Origin: Clostridium gelidum
GTDB taxonomy: Bacteria; Bacillota; Clostridia; Clostridiales; Clostridiaceae
Direction of reading: 5' to 3'
DNA length: 64,000 bases
Assembly: GCF_019977655.1 (NCBI RefSeq)
Contig: NZ_AP024849.1
Location: 691,001 to 755,000, forward strand
Shown here: piece after piece, positions 17,213-26,371 of the stretch
Layout: each line of letters opens with the position of its first letter
How positions within the stretch are numbered: position 1 is the first letter of the stretch
The notes under the pieces: model-generated
Told to the model about the DNA's origin: nothing
Databases searched by the model: none
What the model saw: only the letters and a program-made list of their open reading frames with translations
Position numbers and translations under genes: made by a program

Positions 17213-18451
17213 ATGAGTGATGCAATTTCGCAGGAAGAAATCAATGCTTTATTGGAAAGCAGCTTGAATGAAGAAGCAAAACCAAAAAAATCGAAACGTG
17301 GGAGAAAAAAGGCGTCTCCTGAGGCAGAAGTTATCGACACAACAATTAATACAGATGATCAGAAAGAACTTATTGCATTGACAGATATAGAGAAAGAACT
17401 CGTTGTCTTGACAGACATGGAAAATGATATTATTGGAGAGGTGGGCAATATTTCAATGGGTTCTGCCGCTACAGCACTCTCTGACATGATTGGAAAAAGA
17501 GTGAGTATAACTACGCCAGTGATTTCAGTGACAACTTTAAAAAAGATGAGAGAAAGTTTTGAAATCCCGAATATAGCAGTAGAAATAAAATATGTAACGG
17601 GAATTGCAGGGAAGAATATTTTTTGTATGAAGGTTACCGATGCAGCAGTCATTGCAAATCTAATGATGGGCGGCACTGGAGAAACATCTTGTCAAACTTT
17701 ATCAGAAATAGAGGAAAGTGCAGTTTCAGAAGCTATGAATCAGATGATGGGTTCTGCGGCCACATCCATGGCTACAATGTTTTCAAGAAAGGTGGACATT
17801 TCTCCTCCAAAGTCAAAGGTTTGGGATTCTACAACTGCTAATATGTCTGACAATATTGGGGAAGAAGAGGCAATTATTCAAGTTGCATTTAGACTCCAGA
17901 TAGAAGATTTAATCGACAGTATTATTATGCAGGTATTATCTATAGAAACAGTGAAAAAAATAGAGTCTATCATGATGGGGAGTGAACCTGCAGAAGAACA
18001 TAATGAAGTTGCTAAATCAAGTGACATTGTCATTGAAAGTAAGCAGGATGCGGTTGAAAAGATTAAAGATCAAGCAAATATCAAAGAGGACGTAGTTACA
18101 AAAGAAAAAACAGAAAGTAATATATACAGTTCTGTTTCAGAAACTGAACCCTTCAATGATAAAATGCAAAAGGTGGAGTTTAAATCTTTCAATGAGACAA
18201 ATTTTGTATCCAAAAACACAAATTCTATATTTGATGTTCCATTAAATATACAAGTAGTATTAGGAAATGCGGAACGTACCATTAAAGAAGTTATGAATTT
18301 TGGCAAAGGAACGCTGCTTGAGCTTAATCAAGTGGCTGGTCAACCTATAGAACTCCACGTAAACGGAAAGGTAATTGCTTATGGAGAAGTTGTGGTGGTA
18401 GACGGAAATCTTGCTGTAAATATTATAGATGTAAATAAAAATAACATATGA
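17213..18451 (+). CDS. fliY: flagellar switch protein FliY (CheC-type phosphatase plus FliN/SpoA)
   Basis: This 412-residue protein opens with a FliM-like ISQEEINALLESS peptide. Two CheC active-site repeats follow (D-IIGEVGNISMGSAATALS about 72-90, and E-ESAVSEAMNQMMGSAATSM about 165-185), each with the E-x2-N pair. A charged linker (about 255-330) and a C-terminal FliN/SpoA domain (LNIQVVLGNAERTIKEVMNFGKGTLLEL) complete it. FliY dephosphorylates CheY-P at the C-ring. It is translationally close to fliM. Length and domain order match Gram-positive FliY. Confidence 0.9.
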   Translation: MSDAISQEEINALLESSLNEEAKPKKSKRGRKKASPEAEVIDTTINTDDQKELIALTDIEKELVVLTDMENDIIGEVGNISMGSAATALSDMIGKRVSITTPVISVTTLKKMRESFEIPNIAVEIKYVTGIAGKNIFCMKVTDAAVIANLMMGGTGETSCQTLSEIEESAVSEAMNQMMGSAATSMATMFSRKVDISPPKSKVWDSTTANMSDNIGEEEAIIQVAFRLQIEDLIDSIIMQVLSIETVKKIESIMMGSEPAEEHNEVAKSSDIVIESKQDAVEKIKDQANIKEDVVTKEKTESNIYSSVSETEPFNDKMQKVEFKSFNETNFVSKNTNSIFDVPLNIQVVLGNAERTIKEVMNFGKGTLLELNQVAGQPIELHVNGKVIAYGEVVVVDGNLAVNIIDVNKNNI

Positions 18452-18545
18452 TTTAGTCGCGGATATCTATAGACCATAGTCAAGCTGGTTATTATATTTT
18501 AAAGATAAAAGTGGAGTTTATATGCTCTGCTTCACCTCAATCATT

Positions 18546-18587
18546 AAAACTACGAAAATCTCAAGTTTAGATTTTCGTAGTTTTTTG
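18546..18587 (+). terminator. intrinsic terminator after fliY
   Basis: ACTACGAAAATCT pairs perfectly with AGATTTTCGTAGT; TTTTTTG follows. Confidence 0.9.
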
Positions 18588-18714
18588 TTAGTACTATCAT
18601 TTTTATTTTTAAATGATATAATTTTTTATAGAGTAAGTGGATTTTAATGAAAAATTAGGCGGCAAAACAGCTGTTACAAAGTTAAAATATAGGTAATTGG
18701 TATGGAGGATAACA

Positions 18715-19188
18715 ATGAAATATATATTTTATTATAATACGAAGATTGGAAGAATTGGAATAGAAGAAAATGGTGTGGCTATTACAAGATTAGATTTTAT
18801 ACATAAAGATGTTCAAGAAGAAATAATAGAAAAACATGAGACAGTATTACTAAAGGAAGCTATAAAACAACTTAATGAGTATTTAGATGGAAAACGGACT
18901 TCATTTGATTTACCACTGGAGCCTAAGGGAACAGAATTTCAAAAAAAAGTTTGGAATGCTTTAAAGGAAATTCCATTTGGAGAAACAAGAAGTTATGGTG
19001 AAATCGCAAAGATAATTGGAAATGAAAAAGCATCAAGAGCTGTTGGAATGGCTAATAATAAAAATCCAATTGCTATTATAGTTCCTTGCCATAGAGTAAT
19101 TGGAGCTAATGGTAAATTAGTTGGTTATGCAGGTGGACTTGATTTAAAGGAAAAACTTCTTAATTTAGAGAAAAATAATGAAAAATAG
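18715..19188 (+). CDS. ogt: methylated-DNA--protein-cysteine methyltransferase
   Basis: This 157-residue protein has the active site IVPCHRVIGANG (alkyl-acceptor C125), the Arg-finger region EKASRAVGMANNKNP and the helix-turn-helix IPFGETRSYGEIAKII. It transfers O6-alkyl groups from guanine to itself, a suicide repair protein. The N-terminal domain is short, as in Ogt. The start is the ATG at 18715 after GGAGG. With nfo following and alkC earlier in the window, DNA repair genes are over-represented here, though not obviously one operon. Confidence 0.93.
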   Translation: MKYIFYYNTKIGRIGIEENGVAITRLDFIHKDVQEEIIEKHETVLLKEAIKQLNEYLDGKRTSFDLPLEPKGTEFQKKVWNALKEIPFGETRSYGEIAKIIGNEKASRAVGMANNKNPIAIIVPCHRVIGANGKLVGYAGGLDLKEKLLNLEKNNEK

Positions 19189-19236
19189 TTAAGACTAAAT
19201 ATATTCATAATAGATAAAGAGGAAACATGTATTTAA

Positions 19237-19401
19237 TAAGGCACAATCAAAAAAATAACAAGTCCATTTGCCAGCTTATTTTCCATCATTCTGTGTAGAA
19301 AAATTGACCTAATAGGCCCGCTATGAGGGCAATTCGTCTCCTTGCCTGATGAAAAATATTCATAGCAACTTTGGACTTGTTATTTATTTTCATGTGCCTA
19401 A
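19237..19401. repeat. TTAGGCACA-ended miniature element, copy A
   Basis: The left end TAAGGCACA..ATAACAAGTCCA and the right end TGGACTTGTTAT..TGTGCCTAA are inverted repeats of about 28 bases. The roughly 105-base interior has no frame. It is the longest of the copies in the window and sits between ogt and nfo. Confidence 0.75.
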
Positions 19402-19430
19402 TTACAAAAGATAGAGGGAGGAAATAATTA

Positions 19431-20267
19431 ATGTTAAAAATAGGATGTCATTTATCAACTTCAAAAGGATTTAAAAATATGGGGAAAGAAGCTCTTGAAA
19501 TAAAAGCAAATACATTTCAATTTTTTACTCGTAATCCAAGAGGAAGCAAGGCAAAAGCCATTGATGAAAAGGATGTAGCAGAATTCTTAGAATTAGCAAA
19601 AGAAAATAATTTTACTACAATATTAGCCCATGCACCTTATACATTAAATGCTTGTTCAGCAGATGAGAATACAAGAGCTTTTGCAAAAGAAGTAATGGAA
19701 GATGATTTAGCTCGAATGGAATATACACCAAATAGCTTGTATAATTTTCATCCAGGTAGTCACGTTAAACAAGGGGTAGAAGTTGGAATTAAATATATTT
19801 CTGACCTGTTAAATGAAGTATTAAAACCAGAACAAACAACAACTGTATTACTTGAAACAATGGCAGGCAAAGGCACTGAAATTGGACGTACATTTGAGGA
19901 GTTGCAAGAAATTCTAAGTCGTGTAAGATTATCTGATAAGATGGGAGTATGTCTAGATACTTGCCATGTATATGATGCTGGATATGATATTGTTAATGAT
20001 TTAGATGGTGTATTAGAACAATTTGATAAAATAATTGGATTAGATAAATTACGTGCAATACACTTAAATGATAGTATGAATCCGTTTGAGAGTCACAAAG
20101 ATAGGCATGCAACAATTGGTGAAGGTTCTATTGGTTTAGAAGCAATTGCAAATATTATTAATCACCCTAAACTATGTAATTTGCCGTTTTTCCTTGAAAC
20201 TCCAAATGAGCTTGAAGGGCATGCTAAAGAAATAGCATTGTTAAAAAGTATTTATAAAGTAGTATAA
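19431..20267 (+). CDS. nfo: endonuclease IV (AP endonuclease)
   Basis: This 278-residue protein has the standard length and the zinc-ligand motifs of Nfo: an N-terminal IGCHLSTSKG, AHAPYTLN, YNFHPGSH, LLETMAGKGTEIG, GVCLDTCHVYDAGYD, AIHLNDSMNPF..DRHATIGEG and LETP at the end. It cleaves DNA 5' to abasic sites in base excision repair, downstream of glycosylases such as AlkC. Ribosome site GGGAGG. The gene is monocistronic between a miniature element and a terminator. Confidence 0.95.
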   Translation: MLKIGCHLSTSKGFKNMGKEALEIKANTFQFFTRNPRGSKAKAIDEKDVAEFLELAKENNFTTILAHAPYTLNACSADENTRAFAKEVMEDDLARMEYTPNSLYNFHPGSHVKQGVEVGIKYISDLLNEVLKPEQTTTVLLETMAGKGTEIGRTFEELQEILSRVRLSDKMGVCLDTCHVYDAGYDIVNDLDGVLEQFDKIIGLDKLRAIHLNDSMNPFESHKDRHATIGEGSIGLEAIANIINHPKLCNLPFFLETPNELEGHAKEIALLKSIYKVV

Positions 20268-20344
20268 ATATAATAATTTAGGAAAGTAAGATTGATTTGC
20301 TATTATGTACAATTATTAAAAACTTAATATAATAAAACTAAATT

Positions 20345-20383
20345 GACTATATATGAATTTGAGTGCATATATAGTCTTTTTTA
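20345..20383 (+). terminator. intrinsic terminator after nfo
   Basis: GACTATATATG pairs with CATATATAGTC; TTTTTTA follows. Confidence 0.85.
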
Positions 20384-20472
20384 TATAAATGAAAATAAAA
20401 ATACTTACAATTACTTAAATATATTGATTTATCACTTAAAGTTACTTATAATAAATATAGGAGGTGTTCATA

Positions 20473-21084
20473 ATGTGTGAAGAAAAGAGTTATAAAAATT
20501 TCAATAATATAGATTCATATAAAGAAAGATTAAATTTAAATATTAATGAAAAGAAAAGAATTGTTGAAAAGGCCATGCATTTTATTCATAATGGTGGAAC
20601 GTATTTTTTTGATGTTTCTACCAATGTTCAACTTCTTGCAAAAGGTTTAAATAAAAAAGCAACTATATTTACTCATTCCCTAGATAATTTTAATATACTT
20701 TCTGAAAAACAAGATGTAGTAGTAAATTTAATAGCTGGAGAATTTAATAATAAGAATCGTTTTTTTTATAGACAAGATTATAATAAATACTTTGATGGAA
20801 TAGAGTTTGATTCAGCATTTTTAGGTGCTGGTGCTATAAAAAGTGATGGTATTTATTATGAGAATGAAGAAGATGCCTTTATAAAAAGTGAAGTTGCTAA
20901 AAGATCTAAAAAAGTAATTTTGCTTGCAGAACATCAAAAATATGAAAAAACAACTTGGTATAAGGGATTAACGTTGGATCAAATAAATATTATTATTGTT
21001 GATCCAATATCAGTTTCATTATTTGCAGAAATTACAAAGTCACAAAATATTGAAATTAATCCTAATAGCTTGGTTATTATGTAG
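20473..21084 (+). CDS. DeoR-family effector domain without DNA-binding domain
   Basis: This 203-residue protein starts at the linker that precedes the DeoR sensor domain and covers that whole domain: NGGTYFFDVSTNVQLLAKGL, IFTHSLDNFNILSE, DSAFLGAGAI, DGIYYENEEDAFIKSEVAKRSKKVILLAEHQKY. It aligns throughout with residues about 63-254 of the full DeoR regulator encoded next (21131-21895). The winged helix is missing. A clean AGGAGG site 8 bases before ATG 20473 shows the short form is deliberate rather than a broken remnant. It could bind the effector, or form mixed dimers that weaken the neighbour; both are inference. Confidence 0.8.
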   Translation: MCEEKSYKNFNNIDSYKERLNLNINEKKRIVEKAMHFIHNGGTYFFDVSTNVQLLAKGLNKKATIFTHSLDNFNILSEKQDVVVNLIAGEFNNKNRFFYRQDYNKYFDGIEFDSAFLGAGAIKSDGIYYENEEDAFIKSEVAKRSKKVILLAEHQKYEKTTWYKGLTLDQINIIIVDPISVSLFAEITKSQNIEINPNSLVIM

Positions 21085-21130
21085 ATGAAATTATACGATC
21101 TGTGCGTAAATTGAGAAATAGGGTGATTTA

Positions 21131-21895
21131 ATGTATCAAGAAGAAAGACTTTTAAAAGTATTAGAATATTTAAATGAACATAATTCTATGTCTATTCACG
21201 ATATTTGTGAAATGTTCAATGTATCAAGGGATACTGCAAGGCGTGATATTGTAAAACTTATAAATCAAGGAACTGCAATTCGGACTCACGGAGGAATTAG
21301 CTTACCAGTTTTGAAAAATGCGATTAAAGAATATAGAGAAAGAATTGAAGCTTATTCAGAAGAGAAAAAAAGTATTTCAAAAAAAGCATTAGAATTTATT
21401 GAAGAAGGTAAACACTATTTTTTTGATGTTTCTACAATAGTAAGTTTTTTAGCACAAGAAGTGGATAAATCAATTTGGGTATTTACACATTCTCTAGATA
21501 ATATTGAAATACTTTCTGAAAAAGAAAATATTAATGTAAATTCTATTGGAGGATCTCTTAATCATAAAAATAGATTTTTTTATAAAGGAGATTGTGTAAA
21601 TTATTTTGAAGGAATAAGGTTCGATACAGCAATACTCGGAGCAGCATCCATAACAGAAGATGGTATTTATTATGTTGATGAAGAAGATGCTTTAATTAAA
21701 CAAGCAGCTGTGAAAAGATCTGATATAGTAATTGTACTTGCTGAATATGAGAAATTTAAATGTTTAAGTTATTACAGAGGTGTAAATTGGAATCAAATAG
21801 ATATTATTATTACTGATAAAATGCCACCTTCTGTTTTTGTAGATATTATAGAGTCATATGATATTAAATTAATTATTACTTATAATAATGCATAG
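21131..21895 (+). CDS. DeoR-family transcriptional regulator
   Basis: This 254-residue protein has the N-terminal DeoR winged helix (ERLLKVLEYLNEHNSMSIHD, FNVSRDTARRDIVKLINQG, RTHGGI) and the sugar-phosphate sensor domain (HYFFDVSTIVSFLA, THSLDNIEILSE, LGAASITEDGIYY, AVKRSDIVIVLAEYEKF). It lies 46 bases after the HTH-less paralogue and 136 bases before a HAD phosphatase, which suggests a small sugar-phosphate regulatory unit. Ligand and targets are unknown. Confidence 0.9.
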   Translation: MYQEERLLKVLEYLNEHNSMSIHDICEMFNVSRDTARRDIVKLINQGTAIRTHGGISLPVLKNAIKEYRERIEAYSEEKKSISKKALEFIEEGKHYFFDVSTIVSFLAQEVDKSIWVFTHSLDNIEILSEKENINVNSIGGSLNHKNRFFYKGDCVNYFEGIRFDTAILGAASITEDGIYYVDEEDALIKQAAVKRSDIVIVLAEYEKFKCLSYYRGVNWNQIDIIITDKMPPSVFVDIIESYDIKLIITYNNA

Positions 21896-22031
21896 TTAAT
21901 AAGAAGTAATAAGTATTAGTAAGCATTATGTATTTTATAAAAATAAGTGATGTATTAATTATATATAAAAAAACGTAAAGGCTTTTGAGTTAAAAAAAGA
22001 CAGATATTAAATGATTTAAGGGGATGAGCTT

Positions 22032-22838
22032 ATGAATAATTTTAAAATGATATGTCTAGATATTGATGGAACTTTATTAAATTCAAACCACAAAATTTCA
22101 GAAAAAGTGAAAAACACAATTAGTGTAGTTGCAAATGAAAAGAATATACCTGTAATATTGGTTTCAGCTAGAATGCCCAAAGGCATAAGATTCTTGCAAA
22201 AAGAGCTTGGAATAGAACAACCAATTATTTGCTATAGCGGAGCTTTAATATTAGATAAGGATAATAATATGTTATCTAAAGAATTTATAGATGTTATTAA
22301 TCTTGAAGAAATATATAAAATAGTTAATGAGAATAATATACACATTAGCTTATACAAAGATGATGAATGGTATATAGAAGAAATGGATTATTGGGCTAAG
22401 CAAGAAAGTGAAATAACAAATATTATCCCTGAAATTACAGCTTTTAATGAGTTGATAGAACTATGGAAAAAGGAAGGTACAGGACCAAATAAGATTTTAT
22501 GTATGTCTGATCCGGATAAAATAAATTTCTTAAAAGAAAATATTAAAGCTAGTGATTTAAATATATATCCATCAAAACCAACATACTTAGAAATTATGCC
22601 AACTAATGCATCGAAAACATCCGCAATTAATATTTTGCAAAAGAAATTTAATGTAGATAAATCAGAAATAATAGCCATGGGTGATAATTATAATGATATG
22701 GACATGCTAGAATATGCAGGACTTGGAATAGCCATGGGCAATGCCCCAGAAGATGTAAAGAAGCATGCAAATGATGTAACTTTAACAAATGATGAAGATG
22801 GTGTGGCAGAAGCTCTAAATAAATATGTTATTCTATAG
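22032..22838 (+). CDS. Cof-type HAD hydrolase
   Basis: This 268-residue protein has motif I CLDIDGTLLNS (D10, D12), motif II VSARMP, the conserved Lys in the middle of the cap region, motif IV MGDNYNDMDMLEYAGLGIAMGNAPEDVK, the ending of the Cof/IIB subfamily. It is likely a sugar-phosphate phosphatase and perhaps the metabolic partner of the two DeoR-like proteins before it. Ribosome site AAGGGGATGAG. Confidence 0.9.
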   Translation: MNNFKMICLDIDGTLLNSNHKISEKVKNTISVVANEKNIPVILVSARMPKGIRFLQKELGIEQPIICYSGALILDKDNNMLSKEFIDVINLEEIYKIVNENNIHISLYKDDEWYIEEMDYWAKQESEITNIIPEITAFNELIELWKKEGTGPNKILCMSDPDKINFLKENIKASDLNIYPSKPTYLEIMPTNASKTSAINILQKKFNVDKSEIIAMGDNYNDMDMLEYAGLGIAMGNAPEDVKKHANDVTLTNDEDGVAEALNKYVIL

Positions 22839-22877
22839 ATTAGGTATCAAGAATTAGTAAAATATAATTATATATAT

Positions 22878-22918
22878 ATTTTGCCCTTATTTATTTCATA
22901 TAAATAAGGGCAAAAAAA
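22878..22918. terminator. bidirectional terminator
   Basis: TTTTTGCCCTTATTTAT pairs with ATAAATAAGGGCAAAAA between convergent genes; both strands carry a T-run. Confidence 0.8.
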
Positions 22919-22923
22919 TTATA

Positions 22924-22951
22924 GACTTGTTATTTTTTTGATTGTTCCTAA
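22924..22951 (-). repeat. TTAGGCACA-family solo end
   Basis: GACTTGTTATTTTTTTGATT followed by GTTCCTAA equals the right end of the copy at 48744-48826 with one change. No matching left end is present. Confidence 0.6.
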
Positions 22952-22968
22952 TATGATTATATTAATAA

Positions 22969-23892
22969 TTAAGATTCGTGCATTTCATAGAAGGTTTGCA
23001 TTTTAATAGATTGATTATAATCTCCAAATCCTTCTCCAAACAATGTAAAACCACCAACATTTTTTGTATCTTTAGGAACAGAAAAGCGAAAAGAAATAGT
23101 ACTAGTATAGTCTAAGTCAAGATCATTAATTGTAACTTTAGAAATTTCATATCCACCATCAATAAAAGTACCTTTATTGTTAATTGTCAAAGTTTTAAGT
23201 CTTCCATATTGATTACATATATTAGGCCACCAATTAGGAGTGAGTCTTCCATGTCTAGCACCGAAATCACCGGGACTTACCCAAAGACCTAAAGGAATAT
23301 AATTAATAGAAAAATGAATATCTGATGGATAGTTTTCATTAAATCCAGGACTTTCAGATGAAATCTCAAAAGAAAGTTGAAGTTCTGTTAATTTTTGTCC
23401 TGCAGTTAAATGATTTGGTAAATTGTATTCTATAAATCCAGTAGTAAACCAAAGAACAGAAGCATCAAAATGTTCTGGAAATAAAAAATAACGAGGATCA
23501 TCAAATTCCCCAATAATTTTATCTTTAGTTGAAATACCACAAGTAGCTGTTACTTGGCAGTTAGAATAGTAACCTATTTTAATTTCATCTTGATATGAAG
23601 CAATATCTAGTTTTTTAGGAAGTAAGTCAATTACCAATATATCATGAAGTGGTTTACAAATCTTCATAGAACCACGTTTACCCGACATGGTATGAATCTC
23701 GATTAAACCGACTTCTTCTAATTTCTTTATATGGAGTGAGATGGCGCTATTAGTTAAGCCAACCATATTAGCTAAATCATTTAAATTCTTATCGCCATCT
23801 TCATATAGAATCTCCATTATTTTAAGACGCATTGGTGCACTGAGCGCTTTGAAAATTTCACTGGCATCTCCCATTGATTCAAAATGTAGCAT
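22969..23892 (-). CDS. ArsR-type helix-turn-helix regulator with a large C-terminal domain
   Basis: This 307-residue protein has an N-terminal ArsR winged helix (FKALSAPMRLKIMEILYEDGDKNLNDLANMVGLTNSAISLHIKKLEEVGLI). A roughly 210-residue C-terminal region follows, rich in aromatic and beta-strand residues (PRYFLFPEHFDASVLWFTTGFIEY, HFSINYIPLGLWVSPGDFGARHGRL). The length is far above normal ArsR proteins, and the tail probably senses a sugar or glycan product. It lies near, and is divergent in the long view from, the GH51 gene; control of that gene is inference. Ribosome site AAAGGA. Confidence 0.75.
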   Translation of the reverse strand: MLHFESMGDASEIFKALSAPMRLKIMEILYEDGDKNLNDLANMVGLTNSAISLHIKKLEEVGLIEIHTMSGKRGSMKICKPLHDILVIDLLPKKLDIASYQDEIKIGYYSNCQVTATCGISTKDKIIGEFDDPRYFLFPEHFDASVLWFTTGFIEYNLPNHLTAGQKLTELQLSFEISSESPGFNENYPSDIHFSINYIPLGLWVSPGDFGARHGRLTPNWWPNICNQYGRLKTLTINNKGTFIDGGYEISKVTINDLDLDYTSTISFRFSVPKDTKNVGGFTLFGEGFGDYNQSIKMQTFYEMHES

Positions 23893-24010
23893 ATATTTTT
23901 CCTTTCTGTTTAAATAATAAATGTATCATAGCAGAAAATATAATGTTTGTAAATTAACAGACCTACCGCTCCACTATTTTTTGAATGTACCTTAATGTGA
24001 TTAAACATGA

Positions 24011-24649
24011 TTAGTCTAATAATGTTTTTAATACATTAACTACAGCATCATTATGTTCAGTATTAGAAATTACTACAAGAATATTATTATCATCAGCAAA
24101 ATGGATATCTTTTAAAATAGATGAATTCTTAATTGATATGCCATAAGTTCCGCTATTACTATCAGTCTTTTTTATTAATTCATGGTTTGATAGTGGAAGC
24201 GTAGAAAATCCATTAAGAGATTCTAAATTTAAAAACATATCATAAGGAAAATTTTTCTCAAAGAAGTCCTTATTTACAAGTGCAATATCTATTTGTTGAG
24301 CAGCAATACTTGCCTGTAATTTTTGATCCATAGCAAGTTTAGCACTTGATTCTCCATCGGTAAATATGGAATCAAAATTAATAACTGAATGTTTATCATT
24401 ATTTAAGACGATATTATTAAGTTTATCTTTTACGGGAACTAATTCTCCAACATCAATTGAATTTCCAATATATGTAATGTTACAATATGGCTCTTGTCTA
24501 TTTATTTGAGTAGATATATATGAAACTACAAGGAAAACCAAAATTAAGATAGCTAATATATGAAATTTGTAGTAATACCATATATAATCAAGTTTTTCTT
24601 TAAAAGATTTATTTTCAAGGCCCTCTTTTAGGGTGAGTGTACGATCCAT
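24011..24649 (-). CDS. single-span membrane protein of unknown function
   Basis: This 212-residue protein starts after a perfect AGGAGG. A cytosolic N-terminus of about 30 residues (KSFKEKLDYIWYYYKFH) leads to one membrane span (ILAILILVFLVVSYIS, about 31-47), and the remaining 165 residues should be extracellular. The outer part has an alpha/beta pattern (SIDVGELVPVKDKLNNIVL, SAKLAMDQKLQASIAAQQIDIALVNKDFFEKNF) like a small solute-binding or sensor fold. Not recognised. It is the first gene of a leftward pair with the ArsR-like gene. Confidence 0.7.
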   Translation of the reverse strand: MDRTLTLKEGLENKSFKEKLDYIWYYYKFHILAILILVFLVVSYISTQINRQEPYCNITYIGNSIDVGELVPVKDKLNNIVLNNDKHSVINFDSIFTDGESSAKLAMDQKLQASIAAQQIDIALVNKDFFEKNFPYDMFLNLESLNGFSTLPLSNHELIKKTDSNSGTYGISIKNSSILKDIHFADDNNILVVISNTEHNDAVVNVLKTLLD

Positions 24650-24775
24650 TAAACTTCCTCCTATGTGTTAAACAAAAATATTTAGTTTGTGCATAAATTT
24701 ATATTTAATAGTAATTATATACCTAGTAAAGTTTAAACGAAAGAAAAAAATAACATTACAAATAGAGAATAGTAT

Positions 24776-24797
24776 GTTTATACAAATTTGTATAAAC
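24776..24797. promoter_or_regulatory. 22-base perfect palindrome, candidate operator of GH51 gene
   Basis: GTTTATACAAA is followed directly by its own reverse complement. It ends four bases upstream of the -35 box at 24801. Its position suggests an activator or repressor site for the arabinofuranosidase gene. No second copy was found near the ArsR-like gene, so the cognate regulator is open. Confidence 0.55.
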
Positions 24798-24800
24798 TGT

Positions 24801-24829
24801 TTGACTAGAGCAAAATATAATGTTATATT
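24801..24829 (+). promoter_or_regulatory. sigma-A promoter of GH51 gene
   Basis: TTGACT and TATATT are separated by 17 bases. The leader to the ATG at 24892 is about 55 bases. Confidence 0.65.
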
Positions 24830-24891
24830 ATGAATAATATTGAATATAAACTTAAATAGTAAAGTATTTACTTAAATAAAGGGAGGATATT

Positions 24892-26370
24892 ATGAGCAAG
24901 TTAGTTGTAAACGTACACGATAAAAAAGGAAAAATTAATAAAGAAATTTATGGACATTTTTCAGAACATTTAGGAAGATGTATTTATGAAGGTATATATG
25001 TAGGAGAAAATTCTAAGATTCCTAATACAAATGGTATGAGAAATGATGTAGTAGAAGCTTTAAAAGAAATGAAAATACCAGTACTTCGTTGGCCAGGTGG
25101 ATGTTTTGCTGATGAATATCATTGGAAAGATGGAATTGGAGATAATAAAGATCGTAAAAAGATGATAAATACTCACTGGGGTGGAGTTGTAGAAGACAAT
25201 AGTTTTGGTACTCATGAATTTATGGAATTATGTAGACAACTTGAGTGCGAACCATATATTAATGGTAATGTAGGAAGTGGAACTGTTCAAGAAATGTCTG
25301 AATGGGTTGAATACTTAACATTAGAAGGTATTTCTCCAATGGCTGACCTTAGAACTAAAAATGGACATGAAGAAGCTTGGAAAGTAAAATATTTTGGAGT
25401 TGGTAATGAAAGCTGGGGTTGTGGCGGTAATATGACACCAGAACATTATGCAAATGAATACAGAAGATATCAAACTTTCTGTAGAAATTATAACGGAAAC
25501 AATCTTTACAAAATTGCTTGTGGAGCTAATGTAGACGATTATAATTGGACAGAAGGTGTAATGAAGATCGCAGGAAACTTTATGGATGGATTATCTCTTC
25601 ATTATTACACAATTCCAGGGGATTTCTGGCTAGGTAAAGGAGCAGCAACTGGATTTGAAGAAAAGGATTGGTATTTAACTCTTAAGAAAACTTTGAAAAT
25701 GGAAGAATTAATTTATAGACATGGTGCTATTATGGATCAATATGACCCAGAAAAGAAAGTTGGACTAATAGTTGATGAATGGGGAACATGGTTTGATGTT
25801 GAAGTTGGAACTAACCCAGGATTCTTATATCAACAAAACACTATGAGAGATGCATTAGTAGCAGGTATTAATTTAAATATATTTAATAAAAATTGTGATA
25901 GAGTTAAGATGGCTAATATTGCTCAAATAGTAAATGTACTTCAGTCTGTTATTTTAACAGAAGGAGAAAAGATGGTTTTAACTCCAACTTATCATGTGTT
26001 TAATATGTATAAAAATCACCAAGATGCAACTCTTATTGAAAGTTATATAGATACTGAAAATATTGGAGTTGAAGAAGAAAATCAAGTTCCTAATTTACAT
26101 GAATCAGCTTCTGTAGATGCAGACGGAAGAATCAATATTACTTTAAATAACTTATCTATTTCTGATGATTATGAGATTGAAGGAATATTCGTAGAAAAAG
26201 AAATTAAAGCTGTTAAAGCTACTATTTTAACAAGTGAAATGGGTGATTACAATACTTTTGATGAACCAGAAGTGGTAAAACCAAAAGTATTTAAAGAATT
26301 CACAATTACAAATAAAGGAATCGACTTTAAGATTCCTAAATGTAGTGTAATTCACTTCATTATAGAATAA
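24892..26370 (+). CDS. abfA: GH51 alpha-L-arabinofuranosidase
   Basis: This 492-residue intracellular enzyme (no signal peptide) has GH51 motifs: IYGHFSEHLGRCIYEGI at the N-terminus, VLRWPGGCFADEYHWKDGIG, the acid/base GNE (E173) and the nucleophile VDEWG (E296). A C-terminal beta-sandwich follows. It removes terminal arabinofuranosyl groups from arabino-oligosaccharides taken up by the cell. Ribosome site GGGAGG. A zinc-ribbon gene follows one base after its stop. Confidence 0.93.
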   Translation: MSKLVVNVHDKKGKINKEIYGHFSEHLGRCIYEGIYVGENSKIPNTNGMRNDVVEALKEMKIPVLRWPGGCFADEYHWKDGIGDNKDRKKMINTHWGGVVEDNSFGTHEFMELCRQLECEPYINGNVGSGTVQEMSEWVEYLTLEGISPMADLRTKNGHEEAWKVKYFGVGNESWGCGGNMTPEHYANEYRRYQTFCRNYNGNNLYKIACGANVDDYNWTEGVMKIAGNFMDGLSLHYYTIPGDFWLGKGAATGFEEKDWYLTLKKTLKMEELIYRHGAIMDQYDPEKKVGLIVDEWGTWFDVEVGTNPGFLYQQNTMRDALVAGINLNIFNKNCDRVKMANIAQIVNVLQSVILTEGEKMVLTPTYHVFNMYKNHQDATLIESYIDTENIGVEEENQVPNLHESASVDADGRINITLNNLSISDDYEIEGIFVEKEIKAVKATILTSEMGDYNTFDEPEVVKPKVFKEFTITNKGIDFKIPKCSVIHFIIE

Positions 26371-26371
26371 T

